The notes: generated from the sequence alone by a model not told the origin. A stretch of DNA of 64,000 nt from Candidatus Nanopelagicales bacterium (GCA_037045355.1 JBAOHO010000026.1:1-64000); one strand, 5' to 3'. Shown: positions 17,460 through 26,210, counted from the stretch's first letter. Made by a program: numbers and translations.

Positions 17460-18532
17460 CAGGAGACCTCGGCTGCCACAGCGTTGACAGCGGTAATGAC
17501 GGCTTCCAGTTCGTCTGGCGTGAGCGAGGGGTGGACAGGCAGTGAGATGACCTCCGCTGCTGCCGAGGCCGTCTGGGGCAGGTCAAGATCCAGGGCGAAC
17601 GTCGGGAGGCGATGAACCGGGACCGGGTAGTAAACGCCCGACCCGACACCCCTCTCGGCCAGGGCGGCGACGAACCGGTCGCGGTCGCCGGACACCCGGA
17701 TCGTGTACTGGTGATAGACGTGGTCTGCTCCCGCAGCGACGTGCGGAGTGCGCACCCCGGTGAGCCCGGTGTCCAGTGCCTTGGCATTTGCCTGACGCTG
17801 GCGAGTCCACTCGGGCAGTTTGTCGAGTTGCACCCGACCGATGGCCGCGTGGATGTCGGTCATGCGGTTGTTCAGCCCCGCCACCTCGTTGTGGTAGCGC
17901 CGTTCCATGCCCTGATTGCGCAGGAGTCTGACCATGCGGGCAAGTTCAGGATCGCCGGTGACAACCATCCCGCCTTCACCCGACGTCATGTTCTTCGTCG
18001 GGTAGAAGGAGAAAGCGGCCGCGTCGCCCCAAGCCCCGACCGGGCGACCCTCCAACGTGGCGGCGTGGGCTTGGGCAGCATCTTCGAGGACAAGCAGTTC
18101 GTGGTCCGCGGCGATATCCATGATCTGGGCCATCGCCGCCGGATGTCCGTAGAGGTGCACAGGCATGATCGCCCGGGTACGGGCGGTGATCGCGGGTGCG
18201 ATGAGTTCGGGATCCATGCAGAACGTGTCGGGGTCGATATCGATGAAGACCGGCGTTGCCCCGGTCACCGCAACCGCGTTGGCGGTGGCCGCGAAGGTGA
18301 AGCTCGGCACGATGACCTCGTCACCCGGGCCGATCTCCATCGCCAACAAAGCCAGGTGCAGGGCCGAGGTCCCGGAGTTCACCGCGACACATTCACGACC
18401 TTGCACCAGCGCGGAGAACTCCTCCTCGAAGGCGGCGACCTGAGGGCCCTGCGCGATCATCCCGGACCGCAGAACGGCGTCGACCGCGGCGCGTTCGTCA
18501 TCACCGATGATGGGGTGGGCGGCAGGGATCAT
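17459..18532 (-). CDS. wbpE: PLP-dependent UDP-sugar 3-aminotransferase (WbpE-like, DegT/DnrJ/EryC1/StrS family)
   Basis: 357 residues. Family motifs are GTSALHLALLAMEIGPGDEVIVPSFTF, the LEDAAQAH aspartate that contacts PLP, SFYPTKNMTSGEGGMVV with the Schiff-base lysine, and NNRMTDIHAAIG. WbpE uses glutamate to aminate the 3-keto sugar made by WbpB. The protein begins ATG-ATC-CCC-GCC and lies 36 bases after the acetyltransferase stop, consistent with one transcript. Confidence 0.87.
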   Translation of the reverse strand: MIPAAHPIIGDDERAAVDAVLRSGMIAQGPQVAAFEEEFSALVQGRECVAVNSGTSALHLALLAMEIGPGDEVIVPSFTFAATANAVAVTGATPVFIDIDPDTFCMDPELIAPAITARTRAIMPVHLYGHPAAMAQIMDIAADHELLVLEDAAQAHAATLEGRPVGAWGDAAAFSFYPTKNMTSGEGGMVVTGDPELARMVRLLRNQGMERRYHNEVAGLNNRMTDIHAAIGRVQLDKLPEWTRQRQANAKALDTGLTGVRTPHVAAGADHVYHQYTIRVSGDRDRFVAALAERGVGSGVYYPVPVHRLPTFALDLDLPQTASAAAEVISLPVHPSLTPDELEAVITAVNAVAAEVS

Positions 18533-18568
18533 GGCGGGTCTCCACTCGCTGGGATGTCAGGTGGGGTG

Positions 18569-19162
18569 TCAGGCCTTCTCGGTCAGGCTTTCCCCACTCT
18601 GCACGTATTCAACCCCAGTCACCGGGCAGCGCCACACCCCGTCCCCCACCTCGTCCAGAGGTCGTCCCGCGGGACCGGCCCAGCCCACCCGCTTGGCCGG
18701 CACCCCTGCGACGATGCCGAAGTCCGGCACATCGCGGATCACGACGGAGCCGGCCGCGACCAGCGCCCACCGGCCGATCCGCACGGGAGCCACACACACC
18801 GCGCGCGCTCCGATGGCCGCGCCGTCGCCGATGGTGACCCCGACCGCCTCCCATTCGCTGGCCGACTTGAGGCTTCCGTCGGGGTTGACCGCCCGGGGGT
18901 ACTGATCATTGGTCAGCACGGCCGCGGGTCCGATGAAGACACCCGCGCCCAGCACCGCCGGTTCGTAGACCAAGGCGTAGTTCTGAATCTTGCAGTTGTC
19001 ACCGAGTTGGACCCCAGTGCCGACGTAGGCGCCCCGGCCGACGATGCAGTTCACGCCCAACCGCGCGCCCTCGCGCACCTGCGCCAGGTGCCACACCCGG
19101 GTCCCCTCTCCCAGCAGCGCCTCGGGCGAGACATCAGCGGACGGTTCCACAACTGCGTTCAT
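18569..19162 (-). CDS. wbpD: UDP-3-amino-sugar N-acetyltransferase (WbpD/WlbB-like, left-handed beta-helix)
   Basis: 197 residues from ATG 19162. Hexapeptide repeats form a left-handed parallel beta-helix (GARLGVNCIVGRGAYVGTGVQLGDNCKIQNYALV; VTIGDGAAIGARAVCVAPVRIGRWALVAAGSVV), with the FIGPAAVLTNDQYPRAV block of WbpD-type enzymes carrying the loop before the helix resumes. WbpD N-acetylates the 3-amino group to give UDP-GlcNAc(3NAc)A. It is the first gene of the wbpD-wbpE-wbpB operon. Confidence 0.86.
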   Translation of the reverse strand: MNAVVEPSADVSPEALLGEGTRVWHLAQVREGARLGVNCIVGRGAYVGTGVQLGDNCKIQNYALVYEPAVLGAGVFIGPAAVLTNDQYPRAVNPDGSLKSASEWEAVGVTIGDGAAIGARAVCVAPVRIGRWALVAAGSVVIRDVPDFGIVAGVPAKRVGWAGPAGRPLDEVGDGVWRCPVTGVEYVQSGESLTEKA

Positions 19163-19169
19163 GCCTTGC

Positions 19170-19175
19170 AGGGTA
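19170..19175 (-). promoter_or_regulatory. -10 box for the wbpDEB operon, near-leaderless
   Basis: TACCCT on the minus strand is seven bases before the ATG at 19162. No ribosome-binding site suits that ATG, so a leaderless or nearly leaderless message is likely. Confidence 0.4.
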
Positions 19176-19207
19176 CGTGTCGCGGTTCGACCCACTCGCG
19201 TCCCTGA

Positions 19208-20098
19208 CTATGTCCCGAGGGCCTGGCCCCGAGTCACGTCCACGGAGGTCTCGACCGCGAAGCCCGCCTCTGTGGGCGTGTAGACGACCGTGACCATGCC
19301 CAACTCGGCCAGGTCGGACACGTGGGTGCCGCCGCACGGGATCGCCGCGGGGCCCTCGGGGAGTTGGGCGGTCCACGTGCGCCGTGCCGTCAGTCGAAGG
19401 TCACCGCCGGTGTCGATGCGACACCGTCCACCGGCGCTGGTCCACTGCGCCAGCAGTGAGTTGGCGGCGTCGGCAAGCGCCGGCAGATCGGCCAGCAGAT
19501 CGGCGCTGCCCAGGCCCCTCTTGCGCACGCTCTTGCCGAGTTTGTACTCGTCGTAGGCGCTATCCGGCCCGATGCGGGACACCGTGATGGCGATGGAATC
19601 CAGGTCGGGGAATCCGCGGTCGTCGCGCCGCCCCACGTCCTTGGTCCAGTACGGGGCGGTCACCTGATTCAGGGCCAGGGCAGCCAGGTGGCAGGCACTG
19701 TGGCCCCGGGACAACCGTCCGCGCCGATCGGCATCGACTTCAAGATCGACCGAATCTGCGACGGAGAGTGCGGTTGCCCGATCGGCTGGGAGCACGTGGG
19801 CCACGAGCCAGCGCCAGTCGTCGTCACCGCGACGAACGGGGATCGCGCTGCCAAAGAGAACCTGGCCGTCCGGAGACAGCGCGGCCACTACGCAGTCCAC
19901 CACCGGAATGCCCGCCAACGTCCCGGCGTCGGCGGGCTGGTCGGGCCATGTGTGATCCACCGGGTGGAACGGGGTTGTGTCCACGACGACACCTATGCTC
20001 GAGCCGTCCGGCAGCGGAACCAAGGCCTGGATCACTCCCGTGCCGACGACCTCGCCAGCCGGGAACGTCACCTCGGTGTCCTTCATACGTAATTCCAT
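19208..20098 (-). CDS. AlaX-like alanyl-tRNA editing / metal-dependent hydrolase
   Basis: Up to 296 residues; ATG 20098 or 20086 are both possible. The second half is the ThrRS/AlaRS second additional domain, with zinc ligands in RGHSACHLAALAL (HxxxH) and PCGGTHVSDL (CxxxH). The first half is a small beta-barrel like that preceding the editing domain in AlaX-type proteins. Free-standing AlaX proteins clear Ser or Gly from mischarged tRNA-Ala in the cytoplasm. The usual RYHSA start of the first motif is here GRLSRGHSAC. Confidence 0.82.
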   Translation of the reverse strand: MELRMKDTEVTFPAGEVVGTGVIQALVPLPDGSSIGVVVDTTPFHPVDHTWPDQPADAGTLAGIPVVDCVVAALSPDGQVLFGSAIPVRRGDDDWRWLVAHVLPADRATALSVADSVDLEVDADRRGRLSRGHSACHLAALALNQVTAPYWTKDVGRRDDRGFPDLDSIAITVSRIGPDSAYDEYKLGKSVRKRGLGSADLLADLPALADAANSLLAQWTSAGGRCRIDTGGDLRLTARRTWTAQLPEGPAAIPCGGTHVSDLAELGMVTVVYTPTEAGFAVETSVDVTRGQALGT

Positions 20099-20226
20099 CC
20101 TGTTCCCACTCTGTGCCTTCTCGTGTGCCCCGTGCGTAGGTACCGTCCGGGCAAGAATCCTCCGCGATCCGGAGTCGCTCTCGGTGCAACCGCCTGAACG
20201 GTCCGAGCGTGGCGCACGCGTCGCTC

Positions 20227-20664
20227 TCAGTCCACGTTCTCGCCCTGCTGTTCTCGCCGTGCTTTGTCCAGAACTGCGAGGAATCGGTCGGAGTGCAGTA
20301 CGGCGCCCTCCCGCCGCACGCTACCGTCCGCGATCCCTAGCGGCCGATCGGTGCGCACCCACGACTCGCGGCGCTCGTGGTCCCATGCGCCGGCTCCGAG
20401 TGACACCCAGCCCCGTTCCCCTGCTCGGTCGCGGGTCGACAGCATCAGCGCCACGAAGTGTCCCGGGGTATCGCCGTGCCCGATCACCAGCAGCGGTCGG
20501 TCCTTGCCCACGTTCGTGTCCTCTTCGTAGGGGACCCAGGCCCACACGATCTCGCCAGGATCGGGGTCGCCGTCGGCCTGGGGCGCGTAGTCGATCCGGA
20601 TCGGACCTGCATAGGGGTAGGCCCCGCCCTGGGCGGGTCGAGGAACGGCTCCGTCGGTGCTCAC
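20227..20664 (-). CDS. PemK/MazF-like protein
   Basis: 145 residues from GTG 20664, 13 bases after the stop of the ROK kinase gene. The core PGEIVWAWVPYEEDTNVGKDRPLLVIGHG matches the start of PemK/MazF proteins, whose toxins are ribosome-independent mRNA endonucleases. A strand with FVALMLSTRDRAG follows, then a longer C-terminal part containing GAWDHERRESWVRTDR. No antitoxin-like gene adjoins it. Actinobacterial members of this shape are often chromosomal, unpaired and of untested activity. Confidence 0.7.
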   Translation of the reverse strand: MSTDGAVPRPAQGGAYPYAGPIRIDYAPQADGDPDPGEIVWAWVPYEEDTNVGKDRPLLVIGHGDTPGHFVALMLSTRDRAGERGWVSLGAGAWDHERRESWVRTDRPLGIADGSVRREGAVLHSDRFLAVLDKARREQQGENVD

Positions 20665-20677
20665 CGGGTCCCTCCTC

Positions 20678-21805
20678 TCAGCTTCGGGTTCGCCGTGCCA
20701 GTGGCTGCGGGCCGACTGCGGGTGACGGTCTTCTTGGGGCGAGCTTCTTGGGGCGAGGCGCCGACGGCTTCGCGGGTGCGCCGGTCGCACCCTGCTTCGT
20801 GGTCGCCTTCTTCGGGGGCTTCGGGGCTTCGCGGGGCTTCGGGGGCTTCGGGGGCTTCTGGGGTTTCTGGGGCTTCTGGGGCTTCTGGGGTGTCGACCCC
20901 GTCGTGGATTTCGACCGTGGCGTGGATTTCGATCGCGGCGCGGGTTTCGATCGCCCGGGGGGTTTCGATGCGGCGCGACGCTTGCGGGTGCCGGGAACCG
21001 CCACCGGTTCGGCATTCGGCCGGCCGGAGGCGCTCATCGGCTGCCGTAGTTGCCCCACCTGCAGGTCCCAGGCCTTGACCCCTCCGACGATGCCTGCCGA
21101 GTTCGGCACGACCAGGATCGCGCCGCCCACGATCAGCAGGTCCCGCTGTTCGATCTTGGAACTGTTTCCGCCGCCCAGGTAGAGGCGGTCCCACTCGAAC
21201 ATGGGGCGCAATCCGATGAGGACTTCCCGGACACGGCGTGACCAGGCCAGGTTGCCCATCACCTTCCGGGTGGCATCTCCGATGTAGGTGTCGTAGATCC
21301 GGCCCCGGCGTACCGGCGCCCGCGACACTTCCAGGTGGGGAAGCAGATGGCCGTCGTCGAATATCGCGCACCCCAGTCCGGTGCCCAACGTCATCACGAC
21401 TTCGAATCCGAACCCGGTCACGGCGCCGGCCCCGGCGACTTCCGCATCGTTCAGCACGATCGTGGGCAGCTCCAGCCGGTCCGCCACGGCCTCCTGCGCG
21501 TCGAAGTTGCGCCAAGCGTCCACGAGGTCGGGGTCCACTCGGGTGTGTGGTCCTCGAACCGTCACGAAATGTGGTGTGGACACGACCCGCCCGTGCCTGA
21601 TCATCCCGGGGATCCCCACCGTCACCCGGTCCGCTCGCGGCAGATGCTCCGCCAGGTCGGCGATGATGCCGATCAGGCGGTGCGGTGGTAGCGGGTAGGG
21701 GGTGCGAACCCGAACCGGATCGGCGGTCATCTGGCCCAGCGGGTCCAGCACCGACCCCTTGATGCCAGTTCCCCCGACGTCGACGGTGAGTGTGAGAGTC
21801 GCCAC
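20678..21805 (-). CDS. ROK-family sugar kinase (polyphosphate-glucokinase-like) with repetitive basic Pro/Lys tail
   Basis: 375 residues from GTG 21805. Residues 1-~245 are a ROK/actin-fold kinase: phosphate-binding DVGGTGIKG, GIPGMI, the catalytic aspartate in VLNDAEVAG, a second phosphate loop TLGTGLGCAIF, and the adenosine-site YLGGGNSSKI. Polyphosphate/ATP glucokinases of actinobacteria have this layout and would make glucose-6-phosphate. The last ~120 residues are low complexity: RSKPAPRSKSTPRSKS units, then a run of QKP/PKP triplets and AAKK-type segments, ending in RRTRS. The tail is strongly basic and has no known counterpart in the core enzyme. Confidence 0.83.
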   Translation of the reverse strand: MATLTLTVDVGGTGIKGSVLDPLGQMTADPVRVRTPYPLPPHRLIGIIADLAEHLPRADRVTVGIPGMIRHGRVVSTPHFVTVRGPHTRVDPDLVDAWRNFDAQEAVADRLELPTIVLNDAEVAGAGAVTGFGFEVVMTLGTGLGCAIFDDGHLLPHLEVSRAPVRRGRIYDTYIGDATRKVMGNLAWSRRVREVLIGLRPMFEWDRLYLGGGNSSKIEQRDLLIVGGAILVVPNSAGIVGGVKAWDLQVGQLRQPMSASGRPNAEPVAVPGTRKRRAASKPPGRSKPAPRSKSTPRSKSTTGSTPQKPQKPQKPQKPPKPPKPREAPKPPKKATTKQGATGAPAKPSAPRPKKLAPRRPSPAVGPQPLARRTRS

Positions 21806-21939
21806 AGGATCATCGTGCCGCTCACCGGCTCGCGACACCCGCCAGGCACGATTCAAGCGCCCGGGCGCCTCACCCGGGCACGTCCCACAGACCGCCACGA
21901 GATACATTCGGGGGAGCCCCCGGCCGAGGAGTTGAGTCC

Positions 21940-23484
21940 GTGCGAATCGGAGTTCCGCAAGAGTCCAAGCACGGTGAGCGCAGGGTCGCTGCCACTCCCA
22001 AGACCGTCGCACAGATGCGCTCGTTGGGCTATGACGTTGTCATCCAATCAGGGGCTGGTTCGGCCGCGGCTTTCGCTGATTCCGCGTACGCGTCAGCCGG
22101 TGCCGAGATCGTCGGAGCAGACGTCTGGGACAGCGACATCATCCTCAAGATCAACCCGCCGGACGCCGATGAGGTTTCCCGACTGCATACCGGGCAGTCA
22201 CTCATGTGCATCCTGGCCCCCGCATTGGACCCGGACTTGGTGGCGGCGCTCGCGGCGCGCGGTGTCACGGCGCTCGCGATGGATGCGGTACCGCGGATCT
22301 CCCGAGCGCAGGCGCTCGACGTCCTGTCCTCCATGGCCAACATCGCGGGCTACCGCGCGGTCATCGAGGCGGCCAACGAGTTCGGCTCCCTCTTCACCGG
22401 CCAGGTCACCGCTGCCGGCAAGGTTCCTCCGGCCAAAGTGCTGGTCGTCGGCGCGGGTGTCGCCGGCTTGGCTGCCGTCGGCACGGCCGGAAGTCTGGGA
22501 GCCATCGTCCGGGCTTTCGACGCTCGTCCCGAGGTGGCCGAACAGGTCGAATCCATGGGGGCGGAGTTCCTGCGCATCGAGATCGAGGACACCGGGCCAT
22601 CGGCCACCGGCTACGCGAAGGAGATGGGCGAGGACTTCAATCGCAAGGCCGCCGAGCTCTACGCGGAGCAGGCCGAGGACGTCGACATCATCATCACGAC
22701 AGCCCTCATCCCGGGAAAGCCCGCCCCGCGGCTCATCACCGAGGACATGGTGGCCGCGATGAAACCCGGCAGCGTCATCGTCGACATGGCTGCTGCGAAC
22801 GGGGGCAACGTCGCCGGCTCCGTCGCCGACGAGCGCGTCGTCACCGACAACGGTGTGACGATTCTGGGTTACACCGACCTCCCCGGTCGTCTGCCGACCC
22901 AAGCGTCGCAACTGTTCGGCACCAACCTGGTCAACCTGTTGAAACTCATGACCCCCGCGAAGGACGGCGAACTCGTCCTCGACCTCGATGACGTTGTCCA
23001 GCGCGGAATGACAGTGGTCGATCGCGGCGAGGTCATGTGGCCACCTCCCCCCGTGCAGGTGTCGGCTGCCCCGGCGCCCTCCGCTGCTGCGCCGCCGCCC
23101 GAGCCGCCGCCGGTCAAAGCGCCGATGAGCGACGGCAAGAAGCTCAGCCTGATCGGGGTGGCCGCAGCGCTGTTCCTCCTGCTGTCGTCGGTGTCGCCGG
23201 AACCGTTCCTCGGACACTTCATGGTCTTCGCTCTGGCGGTGGTGATCGGCTTCTACGTGATCGGCAACGTCCATCACGCACTGCACACGCCGCTGATGTC
23301 CGTCACGAACGCGATCAGCGGCATCATCCTGGTCGGCGCGCTCCTGCAAGTGGGGCACGGAGACGTGTGGGTCACTGCGCTCGCCTTCATCGCGATCCTG
23401 GTCGCCAGCATCAACGTCTTCGGCGGGTTCACCGTCACCGCGCGAATGTTGCGGATGTTCAAGCGTGAGGATGCGCCCCGATGA
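21940..23484 (+). CDS. pntA: Proton-translocating NAD(P) transhydrogenase, alpha subunit
   Basis: 514 residues from GTG 21940, with GAGGAG upstream. The N-terminal two thirds are the NAD-binding alanine-dehydrogenase-like domain I (MRIGVPQESKHGERRVAATP; KVLVVGAGVAGLAAVGTAGSLGA; GRLPTQASQLFGTNLVNLL). A Pro/Ala linker (~365-390) joins it to four membrane helices of domain II. The fused alpha1-alpha2 arrangement is as in E. coli PntA. The enzyme uses proton-motive force to drive hydride transfer from NADH to NADP+. Its last codon overlaps pntB. Confidence 0.95.
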   Translation: MRIGVPQESKHGERRVAATPKTVAQMRSLGYDVVIQSGAGSAAAFADSAYASAGAEIVGADVWDSDIILKINPPDADEVSRLHTGQSLMCILAPALDPDLVAALAARGVTALAMDAVPRISRAQALDVLSSMANIAGYRAVIEAANEFGSLFTGQVTAAGKVPPAKVLVVGAGVAGLAAVGTAGSLGAIVRAFDARPEVAEQVESMGAEFLRIEIEDTGPSATGYAKEMGEDFNRKAAELYAEQAEDVDIIITTALIPGKPAPRLITEDMVAAMKPGSVIVDMAAANGGNVAGSVADERVVTDNGVTILGYTDLPGRLPTQASQLFGTNLVNLLKLMTPAKDGELVLDLDDVVQRGMTVVDRGEVMWPPPPVQVSAAPAPSAAAPPPEPPPVKAPMSDGKKLSLIGVAAALFLLLSSVSPEPFLGHFMVFALAVVIGFYVIGNVHHALHTPLMSVTNAISGIILVGALLQVGHGDVWVTALAFIAILVASINVFGGFTVTARMLRMFKREDAPR

Positions 23485-24914
23485 TCTCCTTGACCCTGGT
23501 GCAGGGCGCCTACATCGTCGCCGCGTTGCTCTTCATCCTCGCGCTGGCGGGTCTGTCCCGCCACGAGAGCGCCCGGATGGGAAACCGCTACGGCATCTTC
23601 GGTATGGCCATCGCGCTGATCATCACGATCGTCGCCGCGGTGGGTGGGGTCAACGGCGTCGGTGAGACCAACGACCGCGGAGGCAGCGGCTACGTCGGCT
23701 TGGCGCTGATCGTGGCCGCCATGGTCGTCGGCGGCGCCATCGGGATCTGGCGGGCGCGCAAGGTCGAGATGACGGGGATGCCCGAACTCATCGCCATGCT
23801 GCACAGTTTCGTAGGTCTCGCCGCCGTACTGGTGGGCTGGAACTCGTCCTACGAACTCAACGTTCCGTACCCGGGGATTCACGACGCAGAAGTGTTCGTG
23901 GGCGTCTTCATCGGCGCCGTCACCCTGACCGGATCCATCGTGGCGTACCTGAAGTTGTCGGGCCGGATCAAGTCCGCACCCATGATGCTTCCAGCGCACA
24001 ACGCTGTGAACCTCGGCATCGTCGTCGTATCCCTCGTAATGACGGTCGCCTACGTCATGATTCCCCGCGAGGACGAAGTGCTGCGCCAGTCCCTGCTGGG
24101 TGCCATGACGCTGCTCGCCCTGTTCCTCGGTTGGCATCTGGTGGCATCCATCGGCGGCGGCGACATGCCCGTCGTCGTGTCGATGCTGAACAGCTACTCC
24201 GGATGGGCGGCTGCTGCGGCCGGCTTCCTGCTCAACAACGATCTGCTGATCATCACCGGTGCGCTCGTCGGCTCGTCCGGTGCGTACCTGTCGTACATCA
24301 TGTGTCAGGCCATGAACCGATCCTTCATCTCGGTGATCTCGGGTGGGTTCGGGGTCGAGGCCGGGACTGTCTCTTCGGATACCGACTACGGGGAGCACCG
24401 CGAGATCACGGCTGAGGGTGCCGCCGAGATGCTGGCCGATGCCCGCTCCGTGATCATCACGCCCGGCTACGGAATGGCGGTCGCCCAAGCCCAGTACCCG
24501 GTGGCGGAACTGACCAGAAAACTGCGCGAGGCCGGCGTCGACGTGCGTTTCGGTATCCACCCGGTGGCGGGGCGCCTTCCCGGACACATGAACGTCCTTC
24601 TGGCGGAGGCGAAGGTCCCTTACGACATCGTGTTGGAGATGGACGAGATCAACGACGACTTCCCCGAGACGGATGTCGTGCTGGTGATCGGTGCCAACGA
24701 CACGGTCAACCCCGCTGCGATCGATGAGCCGGGCAGCCCAATCGCGGGTATGCCCGTGCTCACCGTCTGGGAAGCGAAGGACGTCATCGTCTTCAAGCGG
24801 TCGATGGCCACCGGTTACGCGGGGGTGCAGAACCCGCTGTTCTTCAAGGAGAACACCCAGATGCTGTTCGGTGACGCCAGGGATCGGGTCGAGGACATCA
24901 TCGCTGCGCTCTGA
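23481..24914 (+). CDS. pntB: Proton-translocating NAD(P) transhydrogenase, beta subunit
   Basis: 477 residues. ATG 23481 overlaps the pntA stop (ATGA). About eight membrane helices are followed by the NADP-binding domain III, with IITPGYGMAVAQAQYPV, FGIHPVAGRLPGHMNVLLAEA, VLVIGANDTVNPAA and the MPVLTVWEAKDVIVFKRS block near the end. It completes the PntAB complex in the cytoplasmic membrane. Confidence 0.96.
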   Translation: MISLTLVQGAYIVAALLFILALAGLSRHESARMGNRYGIFGMAIALIITIVAAVGGVNGVGETNDRGGSGYVGLALIVAAMVVGGAIGIWRARKVEMTGMPELIAMLHSFVGLAAVLVGWNSSYELNVPYPGIHDAEVFVGVFIGAVTLTGSIVAYLKLSGRIKSAPMMLPAHNAVNLGIVVVSLVMTVAYVMIPREDEVLRQSLLGAMTLLALFLGWHLVASIGGGDMPVVVSMLNSYSGWAAAAAGFLLNNDLLIITGALVGSSGAYLSYIMCQAMNRSFISVISGGFGVEAGTVSSDTDYGEHREITAEGAAEMLADARSVIITPGYGMAVAQAQYPVAELTRKLREAGVDVRFGIHPVAGRLPGHMNVLLAEAKVPYDIVLEMDEINDDFPETDVVLVIGANDTVNPAAIDEPGSPIAGMPVLTVWEAKDVIVFKRSMATGYAGVQNPLFFKENTQMLFGDARDRVEDIIAAL

Positions 24915-25030
24915 TCGCTCCACGGTCTGTCCGACCGTGACAGAGGTGACCAGGGCAACACGATGGTTCACGTTCCACCCCTTTCTTCGCCGCGCGGGCG
25001 GTGACACCATCGACGCGAAGGGAGACCGGC

Positions 25031-25516
25031 ATGGATTCGCTCGGAGTGGACTTCGCCTTCGTCGCTTGGCGCGAGGAAGGCGTCTGGCAGATCGTCCAGG
25101 CGCCACAGCCTGCCGCTGACTCCCTGACCGCCCTCGCGGAGTACGCACGGCAACGTCAAGGCGAATCCGGATCTATCGCTTTCGTGTCCGTCGCGGACGA
25201 GTTCTTCGTGTGTCTGCGGGTCCAAGGAGCGAAAGTCCGCGTGCTGCTGTCCGACGTGACCACAGCTCTGGACTGGACCATTGCTGATGAGGCCGCCGAA
25301 ATGCTGGGGGTGGACGTCGATGATCTTGAGGACGTCGAGGACATCGAACCCGCCGGGGACCTCACGCTGTTGACCGACCTCGGCTTCACTGTTGAAGACC
25401 TCGACCTGTTGTGCGCGGACCCGGAGCTGTATCCCGACGAACAGATCGGAACCATCGCGGCACGAATCGGATTCGCCCCCGAACTCACGGCACTCCTCGA
25501 CGCCACCCCTGCATGA
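25031..25516 (+). CDS. tRNA adenosine deaminase-associated protein
   Basis: 161 residues from ATG 25031, which has GGGAGA upstream. It is an acidic protein (VDVDDLEDVEDIEP) beginning DFAFVAWREEGVWQIVQ. Proteins of this type are found directly upstream of tadA in many actinobacteria and are named for that position. Their biochemical role is not established. Only 15 bases separate it from tadA. Confidence 0.8.
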   Translation: MDSLGVDFAFVAWREEGVWQIVQAPQPAADSLTALAEYARQRQGESGSIAFVSVADEFFVCLRVQGAKVRVLLSDVTTALDWTIADEAAEMLGVDVDDLEDVEDIEPAGDLTLLTDLGFTVEDLDLLCADPELYPDEQIGTIAARIGFAPELTALLDATPA

Positions 25517-25531
25517 CGGCCGGGATCGCTG

Positions 25532-25987
25532 GTGCGCGTCGTCGAACGGGATCGTCAACTCATGGAGTTAGCCCTCGACTCGGCTCGGGTGTCTGACCAC
25601 GACGACATCCCGGTAGGTGCAGTCGTCGTGTGCGGTGATGAGGTCTTGGCGACGGCGTCCAACCAGCGCAGCGGCGGGACCGACCCCACTGCTCACGCGG
25701 AGGTCGTGGCCCTGCGCAACGCGGGGCTGCGGCGCGGGTCGTGGCGGCTTGACGACTGTGAACTGTTCGTCACCCTCGAGCCCTGCCCCATGTGCGCGGG
25801 TGCAGCAGTGGCGGCGCGATTGCGGCGCATCGTGTTCGGTGCGTGGAATGACCAGTACGGTGCCTGCGGGTCGGTGTTCGATATTCCGCGTGACCGTCGT
25901 CTGCCCCATCGCTCGGAAGTGGTCGGTGGCGTCCTGGCGGATGAGGCCGGAACTCTCGTACGAAGGTTCCTGGCTCAGCGTCGGTGA
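25532..25987 (+). CDS. tadA: tRNA-specific adenosine-34 deaminase
   Basis: 151 residues from GTG 25532. Zinc-dependent deaminase motifs are H55-A-E57 (catalytic glutamate) and P84-C85-P-M-C88, with the FGAWNDQYGACGSVFDI block after them. It converts A34 to inosine in tRNA-Arg(ACG). The C-terminal RRFLAQRR is typical of TadA. The start has only a weak ribosome-binding site and may be coupled to the preceding gene. Confidence 0.93.
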   Translation: MRVVERDRQLMELALDSARVSDHDDIPVGAVVVCGDEVLATASNQRSGGTDPTAHAEVVALRNAGLRRGSWRLDDCELFVTLEPCPMCAGAAVAARLRRIVFGAWNDQYGACGSVFDIPRDRRLPHRSEVVGGVLADEAGTLVRRFLAQRR

Positions 25988-26037
25988 CAGCCGGACGGGT
26001 TCCGGTCGGTCGACCGGGAGCGGGTATCCTCACTCTC

Positions 26038-26127
26038 GGTGGCGTGTCCGAGCGGCCAAAGGAGCACGCCTCGAAAGCGTGTGTGGGGGCAACTCCACCG
26101 TGGGTTCGAATCCCACCGCCACCGCCA
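26038..26127 (+). tRNA. tRNA-Ser (anticodon CGA)
   Basis: Acceptor arms GGTGGCG (26038-26044) and CGCCACC (26117-26123) pair fully. The anticodon stem CACGC/GCGTG encloses CTCGAAA, giving CGA. A long variable arm, the GGTTCGAATCC T-loop and an encoded CCA (26125-26127) are present. A TATCCT -10 box lies at 26025-26030, seven bases before the mature 5' end. Confidence 0.95.
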
Positions 26128-26149
26128 CAGAAGTGACCAGGCATTTCCT

Positions 26150-26210
26150 GATCCGCCCGCGCCGACGGATTCCCGGTCCCGCGATGCGGCTGCGCCGACC
26201 CGGGCGGATC
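26150..26210 (+). terminator. Inverted repeat after tRNA-Ser, possible terminator
   Basis: Perfect 10-base arms GATCCGCCCG (26150-26159) and CGGGCGGATC (26201-26210) enclose 41 bases. It begins 23 bases past the tRNA. The loop is long and there is no T-run, so termination is only a suggestion. Confidence 0.35.

Noticed and set aside
20820..20895. GGGGCTTCTGG-type repeats as a noncoding element or G-quadruplex locus
   Set aside because: They are fully explained as codons for the QKP/PKP tail of the ROK kinase; a G-rich structure is possible but not supported separately.
23274..25148. A 624-codon minus-strand frame opposite pntAB
   Set aside because: His/Asp/Arg-rich with no recognisable domain, antisense to two well-supported membrane-protein genes.
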